A DNA stretch of 31,434 nucleotides. Source: a virus. Below, piece by piece: positions 7,442 to 15,447 of the stretch (position 1 is its first letter; each line of letters opens with the position of its first letter). The stretch lies in IMG/VR virus record IMGVR_UViG_3300032093_007659, positions 1 through 31,434 of that record, one strand, 5' to 3'. The position numbers and the translations under genes are program-made. The notes beneath the pieces are model-generated. The model made no database searches, was not told where the DNA came from, and saw only the letters and a list, made by a program, of their open reading frames with translations.

Positions 7442-8935
7442 TTAAAGTTTAGGGGGTTGGCCGCCTCCGCCACAACCCGAACAGGTGTTGTCATAACAAT
7501 AGTTTCCACAATATGACCACGGACAATAACAACTATTGTGCATTACTGAAAAAACATCATCTCCGATATCAACCAAAAAAAGGTCGGATGGCTCGAAATC
7601 CAATCCGTAAACCATCATTTGAGCGTGTTCCATTTCTAAATTAGTTATTTCTAATGTCGATAATTGTTGTGTATTAGAATCGGTTACAACTAATTTATCA
7701 CCAATATACATTTGGTTTAGTTTTTCAAATCTTGTTGATGTTGAGCCGGATTCTTCAATATAGTATGTACACGATGGAGAATCTACCCAACTTTTACCAT
7801 CAGCTGTCGTTACCCTTATATAAATTGTATCTATTGATGAAGAAATAATTCCTTGTAAAGATGATGATGTTTGAAGTAAGGTTTCATTGGATTTTGATAA
7901 ACTACCACTCCATCCAAATACATTTAATTTACCTTCTTCAAAATTAGCAGCGTGATTATCGTTATAATCTACAAAATCTATTGAACGAATATAATCTCCG
8001 ATCTGTAAATCACTTGCATTAATAATTGAACCCGTATAATTAATAATTTTAGAGTCCATATCGGTGTGATAACTTTCAATTTTTTGATTCACACCAACTT
8101 CCTTTGTGATGTATTTCTGTCTACTCTTTTGAATTAATTTTCTATCAGCAGTAAATTCATTAGCTATAAAATCAATTGGTATTACAGTGGATTGCTTATA
8201 TCCACCCATACTGATTACTTCCAAATTACTACCATATATAACATCAATGCTTCTTATTATAGAATATTTATTATCCACTAAATTATCAGTTGAATATAAA
8301 AATTCTTGTATAAGGTATTCCGAAGTATTCGATGATTTTAATGAATCTAATTGAGATTGTGATTCTAATGAATATATTGATGGATATAATGCAGTATCAT
8401 AGCTAGGAGCCTGTGCTTTTACTATAACATTTGGTGTTCCATTGGTTTGAAAACTAACATTATTTAATGTATCCATACTAACTTCAGATGAACTAAAATA
8501 AGTTTTTGGTATATATTGGCTACCGCTCATCAGTTCACAGAATCCAAATTTATCAGCACAATACGAGTCATCAATCAATGCTGTCGTATCATACGATTGT
8601 CTTAATATAAATTTAGTAGGAGAATCTTCTATATATGGTACCGTAACAGAATTAAAAGGAACGATGTATTCATTAAAAGAAATGTTATTTTCATTACATT
8701 TTTGAACTAATTTTTCCTTAAATCGATATCTTTCATTAGATGGTGAATGGGAATCTCTTTCAGTATATATAAAATGAAATTCTGATATGTTATTCTGAAC
8801 TAACATATCAAATAACCCATCATATTCCAATAGTTCAGCTCCAGGATTATAAATGGTTGTATTTGTATTTATCTCTAAAATTTTTACATCATTATTGTAT
8901 TCCAATAAATCTGAACCCAATATTATTGCTTTCAT
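7442..8935 (-). CDS. ATP-grasp-like protein with C-terminal Hint-like motif and Cys-rich tail
   Basis: The 497-aa protein has three parts. Residues 1 to about 280 resemble an ATP-grasp fold: a pre-grasp strand at the N terminus, IPKTYFSSS, PNVIVKAQAPSYDTAL (candidate ATP-binding Lys) and YLIQEFLYS followed by IIRSIDVIYG. Residues about 300-467 look like a Hint/intein C-terminal half, with LQIGDYIRS, YIGDKLVV, MVYGLDFEPSD and a closing SVMHN at 463-467. No Cys or Ser typical of an N-terminal splice junction is evident, so splicing is unlikely, but Asn cyclisation and cleavage after Asn467 is conceivable. The last 30 residues hold six Cys, four Tyr, one Trp and a GGGG run, ending PPKL. It may be a peptide-ligase precursor or a virion protein; both readings are inference. 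Confidence 0.5.
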   Translation of the reverse strand: MKAIILGSDLLEYNNDVKILEINTNTTIYNPGAELLEYDGLFDMLVQNNISEFHFIYTERDSHSPSNERYRFKEKLVQKCNENNISFNEYIVPFNSVTVPYIEDSPTKFILRQSYDTTALIDDSYCADKFGFCELMSGSQYIPKTYFSSSEVSMDTLNNVSFQTNGTPNVIVKAQAPSYDTALYPSIYSLESQSQLDSLKSSNTSEYLIQEFLYSTDNLVDNKYSIIRSIDVIYGSNLEVISMGGYKQSTVIPIDFIANEFTADRKLIQKSRQKYITKEVGVNQKIESYHTDMDSKIINYTGSIINASDLQIGDYIRSIDFVDYNDNHAANFEEGKLNVFGWSGSLSKSNETLLQTSSSLQGIISSSIDTIYIRVTTADGKSWVDSPSCTYYIEESGSTSTRFEKLNQMYIGDKLVVTDSNTQQLSTLEITNLEMEHAQMMVYGLDFEPSDLFLVDIGDDVFSVMHNSCYCPWSYCGNYCYDNTCSGCGGGGQPPKL

Positions 8936-8976
8936 TTGTTACAATTATCTTTTTTCAACTATAAATATATATAAAC

Positions 8977-9282
8977 TTAAATTATTGATTTTTCACGCTT
9001 ATCCTCTATCTTTTCAATAAACCCATTATCACACTCTTCCCATTTTAGGAGTGGACAGCTATTATAAATTTTAGTAAATATTTTTTTATTAAGGGGGCAG
9101 CCACACCCTTTACAATATTCAGACCACTTTTGATTTTTTATGACGGATTTTTTTAATTCACATTTTGAACAAATAGAATACCTTCTTTCTGCTAATTTTT
9201 TCTCATCATCAGATGGGTTTCTGGCAGTTATCCATGCATTAAAAATTTCTTTATAATCGTATTTAATACCATTTATTTTCAT
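8977..9282 (-). CDS. Small Cys-rich, probably zinc-binding protein
   Basis: The 101-aa protein contains CSKC at 38-41, CKGCGC at 57-62, a further Cys76 in SCPLLKW and Cys84. This pattern of two CxxC pairs plus CGCPLNKK and CPxxxW occurs in small phage proteins of unknown function, and I read it as one or two zinc sites. It might bind nucleic acid or another protein. It ends E-K-S-I-I, the shared tail. A gap of 41 nt separates its stop from the next gene, so here the motif cannot be a by-product of a downstream start signal. Its ATG follows the previous stop after 9 nt. Confidence 0.75.
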   Translation of the reverse strand: MKINGIKYDYKEIFNAWITARNPSDDEKKLAERRYSICSKCELKKSVIKNQKWSEYCKGCGCPLNKKIFTKIYNSCPLLKWEECDNGFIEKIEDKREKSII

Positions 9283-9291
9283 AATAATTAA

Positions 9292-9921
9292 CTATAATAA
9301 AGAATTTGTTTTTAGGGGTTTTGCAACAAAATTTAAATTAAGTATATATCTACTACCTTTAGTTGGATAATTTGCGTGATGTGCATATCTCCCATCAAAA
9401 ACTAAACATCTTCCCATTTTTGGAGAAATTTTAGTCAATAGTTCAAAAGAATCTAAATTTACATTATCAAAATTTTCCATATACGTCTCTGCGTTATCTC
9501 CAAATTTATTACGATAAATACACGTATCACCATCTATATCATTAATATAATATACTGCAGCAATATGTTCTGCTATTCTATCATAGTGTAATAAATCAAT
9601 TGGGTTATACTCATAATTTAACGGAGATGTATGGTTAATTTTCCATCTGTAAGTGGTTACAAATTCTAATCCTATTTTTTTGGATATAATACGTTGTATA
9701 TTCTTAATTAGCTCATCTATTTGTTCGTTCTTACAGTCGATTTGAGGATGAACTTTTGCAGGAAATTTATGTGTATTTTTTTTACCACCGTAATTTCCTG
9801 TTATATTCTCTGTTTCATTCCATTTAATCTCACTATTGTTCGCATAGTTATATAAGATTTTTTGCTCATCTACTGATAGCAAATCGTCAAAAACTTCATA
9901 TATTTTGTCGGAATAAAGCAT
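9292..9921 (-). CDS. 2OG-Fe(II) oxygenase-like protein, 209 aa
   Basis: The likely iron ligands are His112-Tyr-Asp114 (LLHYDR) and His181 or His182 (YAHHANYP), with Arg191 (GSRYILNLNF) for 2-oxoglutarate. The layout differs from the P4Hc-type neighbours: it lacks GG[D/E] and has a longer insert with GDTCIYRN between the strands, so it is a separate subfamily. A hydroxylation reaction is expected; the substrate is unknown. The gene ends T-N-S-L-L with a TAG stop, one of the few non-TAA/TGA stops here. Its ATG lies 1 nt after the TAA of the upstream sulfotransferase-like gene. Confidence 0.75.
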   Translation of the reverse strand: MLYSDKIYEVFDDLLSVDEQKILYNYANNSEIKWNETENITGNYGGKKNTHKFPAKVHPQIDCKNEQIDELIKNIQRIISKKIGLEFVTTYRWKINHTSPLNYEYNPIDLLHYDRIAEHIAAVYYINDIDGDTCIYRNKFGDNAETYMENFDNVNLDSFELLTKISPKMGRCLVFDGRYAHHANYPTKGSRYILNLNFVAKPLKTNSLL

Positions 9922-9922
9922 T

Positions 9923-10711
9923 TTATATTAAGGTTTTAGTTGTTTTATGTAAATCATAGTAATCATAAATACTATTATATTTGACAACAAAATTGTCATC
10001 TAATGGTAGATTTGTTTTTATATTTTTACTAGAATTTACATATTGTATTTTAAATGGTTTTTTAGTTTTATCAGATACCCATTTATCTAAATCTTGCAGT
10101 TTATCAAATTCAAACCATATTATATTTGGGTTATGATTTGTCCAAAAAGAAATCGGAGTTAATAGGATATCAATTAGATTAACCAGATAACCATTCTTTT
10201 CTTTCCAATAATTTTCTTCGTTTTTTCTACTTGATAAAGTTACGTTAATATCGACCGGTTGGTTAATTAATTTTAATTCAATTAGATAATCTGAAATTTT
10301 ATCCCATCTCGTCTTTTTGCTAATTAAATCATCTTTTGTGAAAAAAAATAATTCATTCAAAGTAAAATGGGAAAACGTATCATAAAAATCTAAATAACCC
10401 AATCGTTTAAAATCGGATAACATATGTTTGTAGAATGAATAGAAACGCTCATGTCTTTCTCTATTAACCGCTATCACAGGAACATCAATACCAAATTTAG
10501 ATTGTAAATCTGAAATGGTTTCATGTCCATGAAATATATGATTCATTAAATCTTCTTTTTCAATTGAATTAAAATCAATATGTTCATTTGATACTTCCCA
10601 TTCACCATTATTAGTTTTTACGCCAATATTATTTATAATACAAGAATAGTGAAACGAAGTAGATGCACATCTCGGTAAACTTAAATATATAAACTTATTA
10701 TCTACTAGCAT
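9923..10711 (-). CDS. Sulfotransferase-like protein, 262 aa
   Basis: The N terminus FIYLSLPRCASTSF (residues 7-20) is a 5'-phosphosulfate-binding loop of the membrane-type sulfotransferase clan. VIAVNRERHERFYSFYKH (near 79-96) matches the 3'-phosphate-binding element with the conserved Arg and Ser. It should use PAPS to sulfate a carbohydrate, peptide or lipid hydroxyl. It differs from the shorter sulfotransferase at 6115-6774, so two acceptors or positions may be modified. It overlaps its upstream neighbour by TAATG and ends T-K-T-L-I. No transmembrane segment is seen, so action in the cytoplasm is likely. Confidence 0.75.
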   Translation of the reverse strand: MLVDNKFIYLSLPRCASTSFHYSCIINNIGVKTNNGEWEVSNEHIDFNSIEKEDLMNHIFHGHETISDLQSKFGIDVPVIAVNRERHERFYSFYKHMLSDFKRLGYLDFYDTFSHFTLNELFFFTKDDLISKKTRWDKISDYLIELKLINQPVDINVTLSSRKNEENYWKEKNGYLVNLIDILLTPISFWTNHNPNIIWFEFDKLQDLDKWVSDKTKKPFKIQYVNSSKNIKTNLPLDDNFVVKYNSIYDYYDLHKTTKTLI

Positions 10712-11280
10712 TATAATAGTGATTTGGTAACATTTTTAGATGGCCAAACATTTAAGGAATACCTATTTCTATTTTCTATCTTTTTGACAGAGTGACTTAT
10801 ATTAGAATCAAATATAAAAACGCTACCTATTTTCTTATTAATCGTATAAATGTTATTATCTATATTATATTGTATTTCACCTCCATCATAATCATCATTT
10901 AGTTGAATTATAAATGTAATCGTAGCTCCATTTAGTATTTCATGACTGTCAGAATGCCAATCTAAAAAATCTCCTACACCATATTTGTTAAAAGAGTATT
11001 TTTTAATATAGCTGTATTCTATTCCTTTAAATGGATTTAAATTATTTGATAAATTAATAATTTTATTTGTCAGGCTTTTTACAATAGGTAAATCAAGTTG
11101 TTCATTGAGAAAATAACACCCTAATCTTTTATTACCTGCATATTCCAGGTTTTCACCAACTAATTCTCCATTGACAAATTTTGAAGATTTCATTTGGATT
11201 AAATCAATTGAATTGCCCAAATTAATTAAAGAAATACATTCATCTTCGTTTAAAAAATTTTCAATATAGCTTGCAAACAT
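10711..11280 (-). CDS. 2OG-Fe(II) oxygenase (prolyl 4-hydroxylase-like)
   Basis: The 189-aa protein has YGVGDFLDWHSD with His109-x-Asp111, then YDGGEIQY (GG[D/E] motif), IGSVFIFDSNISH with His163, and RNRYSLNVW with Arg173. This is the complete iron and 2-oxoglutarate site of the P4Hc/PKHD branch. It resembles the enzyme at 13162-13719 closely in layout, so the two probably arose by duplication. It starts and stops with TAATG overlaps and ends T-K-S-L-L. Confidence 0.88.
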   Translation of the reverse strand: MFASYIENFLNEDECISLINLGNSIDLIQMKSSKFVNGELVGENLEYAGNKRLGCYFLNEQLDLPIVKSLTNKIINLSNNLNPFKGIEYSYIKKYSFNKYGVGDFLDWHSDSHEILNGATITFIIQLNDDYDGGEIQYNIDNNIYTINKKIGSVFIFDSNISHSVKKIENRNRYSLNVWPSKNVTKSLL

Positions 11281-11921
11281 TATATTATTGATTTTTCTTT
11301 TTTAATATATTCAAACCCAACATTCCCCGCTAATACTATTCTATCAATAGTTGAATTAGGAGCGTTGTTTGGAGAATGAGGCATATCTGCTTCCATTATG
11401 ATTAAATCATCCTCTTCAGGTCTAATCCAATACTCTTGACCATCTTTACCTTTAAAATATAATACACCATCTTCTCCATTCATTACATCTGGCATTTGAA
11501 TATAATAAACATAGGTATAGGATGGTGGAAATGATTTTGTTTTTTTATTGATTTCAGTATGAATATGAAACTTTTGATTATCATCGTAAAAGTTTGGTTG
11601 AATTGGATCTATAGATCTAACTACATTTACCCAAGCATCAATATTAATTTTATTAAAAGGTAAGTTATTTGTAGTGTAAAGTTCTTTACATAAATCTATG
11701 CCATTTTGAATAACTTCATCTAATTTACTTTTAATCTCAATTTTACCTATAAAATTTAAATTATTATTCCATTCCTTTTTATATCCAAATCCATCAGTTT
11801 TGACACCAGGTTGAGAGTCAATAACTGAATAGGCTTCTTTTAGAAATAATGATTTATCGGTTAATTTATTTAGTTTTGTTTTCCAAATAAAAGTGGTATC
11901 ATTAAAATATAACTTTTCCAT
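11280..11921 (-). CDS. Putative 2OG-Fe(II) oxygenase / cupin-like, 213 aa
   Basis: KFHIHTE (His119, His121, Glu123) and the later MPHSPNNAP (His182), followed by Arg194, suggest an iron-binding double-stranded beta-helix. This fits the family of putative 2OG oxygenases that carry a PHSPNN-like loop. Unlike its neighbours it has Glu rather than Asp as the probable acidic ligand and no GG[D/E]. Oxygenase chemistry is likely but the co-substrate is less sure. It sits directly downstream of the halogenase, overlapping by TAATG, which suggests that they act together. It ends K-K-E-K-S-I-I. Confidence 0.65.
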   Translation of the reverse strand: MEKLYFNDTTFIWKTKLNKLTDKSLFLKEAYSVIDSQPGVKTDGFGYKKEWNNNLNFIGKIEIKSKLDEVIQNGIDLCKELYTTNNLPFNKINIDAWVNVVRSIDPIQPNFYDDNQKFHIHTEINKKTKSFPPSYTYVYYIQMPDVMNGEDGVLYFKGKDGQEYWIRPEEDDLIIMEADMPHSPNNAPNSTIDRIVLAGNVGFEYIKKEKSII

Positions 11922-13162
11922 TAAATTAATTCTTTTTTTAATACTTTTTTATTTTTTCTAAAAATAGTTTGATAATTGTGTGTAAAGAATGTCAACATAT
12001 TTTGTGGAGTTTCTACTAAATCAAAGGATTTCAATAAATCTCTATCGTTTTTGATAATAATGTTGTTATCTTTATCTAGTATTTGTTTCAATTTTTTTGG
12101 AATTGGTTTATTATATGCATCAATCCAAAATTTGTTATCCAATCTTTCCGCTAAATAGTGGTATCTAACAAACATCATATTTTGCTCATTAATTTCTTCA
12201 CACCATTTATTGAACCCATCTTTATAATTTTCATCAAAGTTTTTATCAACCAATCTTTTAAGTTGCATAATAGTCGACATCAACGATGTTGCTTCTAATG
12301 GTTCTATAAACCCATATGATAATCCTATTGATATAGAGTTACCAATCCAACTTCTTTTATATCTACCTGGATTATAACTAAACACTTTTTGAATTTCTAT
12401 TTCATGCCCTAAATAGTCTTCAACTTCTTTTTTCGCATCTTCTACTGTTATATAATCTTTATTAAAAGAATAGCCACATCCCCATCTGTGTTGTAGTTCA
12501 ATTTGCCACATCCACCCACAACTCATAGCAACCATATTTGTATATGTCTTATCTTTAATTGTAAGTTTTTTATTTTGAGGTAGGAAAAATGCAATGCTAC
12601 TATTAATCATTAAATATTTTGAATAATCAACCCATTCCTCATTAAATAGATTTCCAACTAATCTATTAAATCCACTACAGTCAAAAACAAAATCAGAACT
12701 AATTATTCTATCATCTACTAATTTGAAACTTTTAATAAACTCACCTGTATTATTAATTGTTTCTATTTCCCCATCAATCCAATTAACACCCCTATCTATT
12801 GCTATTTGTTTAAAGTAATCTGCAACTTTTCTTGCATCAAAATGATAACCAAATGATTTTGTAAAAACAGTTGGCTCTTCACCTGTAAATAAATGTTTTG
12901 CTGTGCTACCATCTCCAAGCCAATTTATTAAGTTTAGCCCACGCTTATTTGTAGCACCTGTTTTTTCATAAAAATCTTTTTGATTTATACCTAATAATGA
13001 TAAAATTCTACCGAAGTTTGGTGTGCTTCCTTCGCCCGCTCCTAGTATTCCTATTTTGGAACTTTCTACCAATGTTACATTTGTATTTTCCCAAAATTTA
13101 TTTACTATTAGAGCAGTAAGCCATCCAGCAGTCCCACCTCCGATTATGATTATTTTTTTCAT
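11921..13162 (-). CDS. Flavin-dependent (tryptophan-type) halogenase
   Basis: The 413-aa protein has the FAD-binding GGGTAGW at 8-14, GEGSTPNF at 43-50, TGATNKRGLNL with the halogenase catalytic Lys73, a CGWMWQIEL block at 215-223 (W-x-W of the family; the usual WxWxIP has Glu in place of Pro), and GLSYGFIEPLEATS at 280-293. The family uses reduced FAD, oxygen and halide to make hypohalous acid, which the Lys carries to an electron-rich carbon such as an indole. It is shorter than the roughly 500-540 aa of free-tryptophan halogenases, so the substrate may differ. A flavin reductase is not seen here and would come from the host. It lies among 2OG oxygenases, joined by TAATG, and ends K-K-E-L-I. 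Confidence 0.9.
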   Translation of the reverse strand: MKKIIIIGGGTAGWLTALIVNKFWENTNVTLVESSKIGILGAGEGSTPNFGRILSLLGINQKDFYEKTGATNKRGLNLINWLGDGSTAKHLFTGEEPTVFTKSFGYHFDARKVADYFKQIAIDRGVNWIDGEIETINNTGEFIKSFKLVDDRIISSDFVFDCSGFNRLVGNLFNEEWVDYSKYLMINSSIAFFLPQNKKLTIKDKTYTNMVAMSCGWMWQIELQHRWGCGYSFNKDYITVEDAKKEVEDYLGHEIEIQKVFSYNPGRYKRSWIGNSISIGLSYGFIEPLEATSLMSTIMQLKRLVDKNFDENYKDGFNKWCEEINEQNMMFVRYHYLAERLDNKFWIDAYNKPIPKKLKQILDKDNNIIIKNDRDLLKSFDLVETPQNMLTFFTHNYQTIFRKNKKVLKKELI

Positions 13163-13719
13163 TATAATAATGTTTTCTTATAATTTTTTTGTGTTTCTAA
13201 TTCCAACCAATTAACAATTGAATACCTAACTCCATTTTTAATTTCTTTAATTCTATGTTTAGTTAAAGATGAAAATGCAAATAAATTACCTATTCCTTTT
13301 TTTAACGAATATACCTTACCATCAATTTCTAACTCTAATTCACCTCCTTCATATTCATCGTTAAGTTGAATTACAATTGTTAAAATTCGTTGATTATATA
13401 CATCATCTGAAGAATCGGTGTGCCAATTAAAATAATCTCCATTTTGGTATTTAGTAAATTGATAGTTTGAAATTTTGAAATTGTATCCTTTTATACCAAA
13501 GTATTCTTTTAGCTTTTTAATAATTCTATCATTAAGTTCTTCCAAATCGATTCCCGCAACTTTAGATTTTCTTTTACTAACATCAATAACATTATTCATT
13601 AATTTACTATCATACACTTCCGCTATTTTTAAAACCGATTCATTTACACACTTATTAAGTATCTGATTACATTCTTCTTTAGAGAATACATTTTCGAAAA
13701 CTTTAAATTTACCAATCAT
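13162..13719 (-). CDS. 2OG-Fe(II) oxygenase (prolyl 4-hydroxylase-like)
   Basis: The 185-aa protein has NWHTD with His100 and Asp102, EGGELEL (GG[D/E]), TKHRIKEI with His155, and GVRYSIVNW with Arg165, a complete P4Hc-type site. I start it at ATG 13719, which forms an ATGA overlap with the upstream stop. A longer frame begins at TTG 13755 but would add 12 residues inside the neighbour. It is very like 10711-11280 in spacing and motifs. It ends K-K-T-L-L and its TAA overlaps the halogenase start, so the two are coupled. Confidence 0.88.
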   Translation of the reverse strand: MIGKFKVFENVFSKEECNQILNKCVNESVLKIAEVYDSKLMNNVIDVSKRKSKVAGIDLEELNDRIIKKLKEYFGIKGYNFKISNYQFTKYQNGDYFNWHTDSSDDVYNQRILTIVIQLNDEYEGGELELEIDGKVYSLKKGIGNLFAFSSLTKHRIKEIKNGVRYSIVNWLELETQKNYKKTLL

Positions 13720-14234
13720 ATTAAAGAAAATTTTGATTGTTTTTTTGAAAACCAAACAATTAATACCTCTCGATTTCCTTTTGTAATCGGCTTTACTTCA
13801 TGAAAATCATTACCACCAAAGAAACTTACATATTCACCGTTTGTATTTAATTGTATCTTTTTATCATTTACATACATATCCCCTCCCTCAAATTCATCTG
13901 ATAAAATTATACTTACCGTTTTATGTGTTGCATATCTATCTTTATGTTTTTTCGCAAAATCACCTACACCATAGATGTGTTTATGTATCATATACAAATA
14001 CTCAATGGGTTCTTCTAATTTCTCACATAAAAAGTTGTTAAGATTTTTGTTTTTTAATGAATATATTATAGAATTTTCGGTAATAAGAGCCACATCATCC
14101 CCTTTTTCTCCAATATATGTGGAATAAAGTTGAGAATGTGCAGATTTTACGAACTTAATTTCATCATCATTCATCAATGGAGTTATTTCCAATTGAGATT
14201 TTAAATACAAAAAATCATCTAACAATAATTTCAT
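13716..14234 (-). CDS. 2OG-Fe(II) oxygenase (prolyl 4-hydroxylase-like)
   Basis: The 172-aa protein has YGVGDFAKKHKD with His97 and Asp99, FEGGDMYV (GG[D/E]), NDFHEV with His145, and GNREVLIVW with Arg155. It is the first oxygenase to be translated in this block and is linked on both sides by ATGA overlaps, upstream to an SGNH protein. It is more divergent than the 10711/13162 pair. It ends Q-S-K-F-S-L-I. Confidence 0.85.
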   Translation of the reverse strand: MKLLLDDFLYLKSQLEITPLMNDDEIKFVKSAHSQLYSTYIGEKGDDVALITENSIIYSLKNKNLNNFLCEKLEEPIEYLYMIHKHIYGVGDFAKKHKDRYATHKTVSIILSDEFEGGDMYVNDKKIQLNTNGEYVSFFGGNDFHEVKPITKGNREVLIVWFSKKQSKFSLI

Positions 14235-14854
14235 ATTATTTTATTTGTTTTAGATTGAAAGGCCACTAAATCATCTTTTATATCTAAAAAGGTATGCATT
14301 TTTTTATAAAATTCATAGCAACCTTTCCAACCAGGATGCCAATCCATAGGATCACCTCCTTCATCTGCAATCGAAGTAACCTGAATCAACTCAACAAAAT
14401 CAGAAGTCATCTTATGAAAATCTTCATTCCAGGTCACAAATACCGGAGAAAAATCATTATACAACTCTTTAAGTTTTTTTAAAAATAGTATTTCATTATT
14501 TCTTTCACCATTTAACCAATGTGATGTTTCGGATAATCTAACTTCTAATAATTTTTTTGCAAATTGTTTATCTTTATACCATTCCCAATTAAAATATTTT
14601 ATATGATGATGTGTTTCTCTTTCCCCAAAAAATCTTCTTGGAAATCTACCTGGTGCACTAAATACAATCACTAATCTATCACCATATTCGTATTTTGGAA
14701 TTAAACCTGTTTGATAAAGAATAGAATGATTATCCGCGCCAAATTTTCCTAACTTAATAACATTGTAGTGATTGGATAAATAATTAGTCCAATGAGTTTC
14801 AGGCATATCCCAATCTACAAAACTATCACCGCAAATGTAAATGCTAGGTTTCAT
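14231..14854 (-). CDS. SGNH/GDSL hydrolase-like protein, 207 aa
   Basis: YICGDSFVDW places a block I GDSF motif at residues 9-12. A late DPMDWHPGWKGCYEFY supplies a DxxH-type catalytic Asp-His pair and the typical helix after it. An esterase or acyltransferase acting on a glycan or lipid is expected. I start it at ATG 14854, 1 nt after the TAA of the preceding gene (TAA-T-ATG, a junction repeated elsewhere here). The upstream in-frame TTG 14878 would run into the neighbour. It ends K-T-N-K-I-I, a variant of the shared tail. Confidence 0.75.
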   Translation of the reverse strand: MKPSIYICGDSFVDWDMPETHWTNYLSNHYNVIKLGKFGADNHSILYQTGLIPKYEYGDRLVIVFSAPGRFPRRFFGERETHHHIKYFNWEWYKDKQFAKKLLEVRLSETSHWLNGERNNEILFLKKLKELYNDFSPVFVTWNEDFHKMTSDFVELIQVTSIADEGGDPMDWHPGWKGCYEFYKKMHTFLDIKDDLVAFQSKTNKII

Positions 14855-14855
14855 A

Positions 14856-15071
14856 TTAATTATCCTTTTTAAGGCCAAACTTTATCCACTTATACCAAAC
14901 TCTTTCGTGAAGATAATACTGAATAGGTTTATAGATTAATTCTGCTACACCAAATGCTGCACCAACTTTAATTGAGCCACTTACCCACCACATAATACCA
15001 AACCCTATTAGAGTTGAAACTATTCGATATGATATAGTTTTAGCTATGTGCCTCTTTCTCTCTACTATCAT
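14856..15071 (-). CDS. DUF2061-like small membrane protein
   Basis: The 71-aa protein has the form RKRHIAKTISYRIVSTLIGF...VGAAFGVAELIYKPIQYYLHERVW, which matches the DUF2061 family. Two hydrophobic segments are visible (about 17-33 and 36-48), so it should sit in the inner membrane. Its function is unknown. It overlaps the upstream nucleotidyltransferase by 32 nt, so tight coupling is likely, and it lies two genes downstream of the APS kinase, which hints at a link with sulfate activation. It ends KKDN, without the shared tail. Confidence 0.75.
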   Translation of the reverse strand: MIVERKRHIAKTISYRIVSTLIGFGIMWWVSGSIKVGAAFGVAELIYKPIQYYLHERVWYKWIKFGLKKDN

Positions 15072-15447
15072 CGTTATCTATATTATAAACAATTACATCA
15101 CCGTTAGAATCGATGTATTTTTTTCTAATCGCAGTTCCGCTTATGGCTTCGATTTCTTTCGGAGGAGTATGATATATTACCTCATATCCAACTGCTCTAC
15201 CATAGTTTACCGATTCGATATCTGGTATCACACTTATGTATATTTTCTTTGAGTTTTCTACAAAAAAAGGTTCTTTACACAAATCCATTAAAACCTGATG
15301 AGCAGACTTAGGATTGTTCTCATCTTTCGGAACATCTCTAATTGCTACCCAAACATCTTTCCCTTTATCCAATTGTTGGCGGATTAACCATTCGTGTCCG
15401 GCGTGCCAAGTCTGCCACCTTCCAATAAACATTGCATATTTTTTCAT
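15040..15447 (-). CDS. HxGH nucleotidyltransferase (cytidylyltransferase-like)
   Basis: The 135-aa protein has GRWQTWHAGHEWLI with the HxGH signature at 15-18, and AISGTAIRKK at 101-110, the second nucleotide-binding motif (ISxTxIR). These are the two marks of the HIGH-type nucleotidyltransferase superfamily, which includes NMN and pantetheine-phosphate adenylyltransferases, glycerol-phosphate cytidylyltransferases and, more distantly, ATP sulfurylase. The substrate cannot be named. It is joined by ATGA to the APS kinase, so it might supply APS or prepare another activated precursor. It ends KEAHS, without the shared tail. Confidence 0.75.
   Translation of the reverse strand: MKKYAMFIGRWQTWHAGHEWLIRQQLDKGKDVWVAIRDVPKDENNPKSAHQVLMDLCKEPFFVENSKKIYISVIPDIESVNYGRAVGYEVIYHTPPKEIEAISGTAIRKKYIDSNGDVIVYNIDNDDSREKEAHS

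Noticed and set aside
8336-8935. Full splicing intein in the 7442-8935 protein
   Set aside because: A Hint-like C-terminal motif is present, but I find no Cys or Ser block A at a credible N-terminal junction, so at most C-terminal cleavage is proposed.
13719-13755. Longer start for the 2OG oxygenase at TTG 13755
   Set aside because: ATG 13719 forms an ATGA overlap with the upstream stop, as at many junctions here; the extra 12 residues lie within the neighbour and are not part of the fold.
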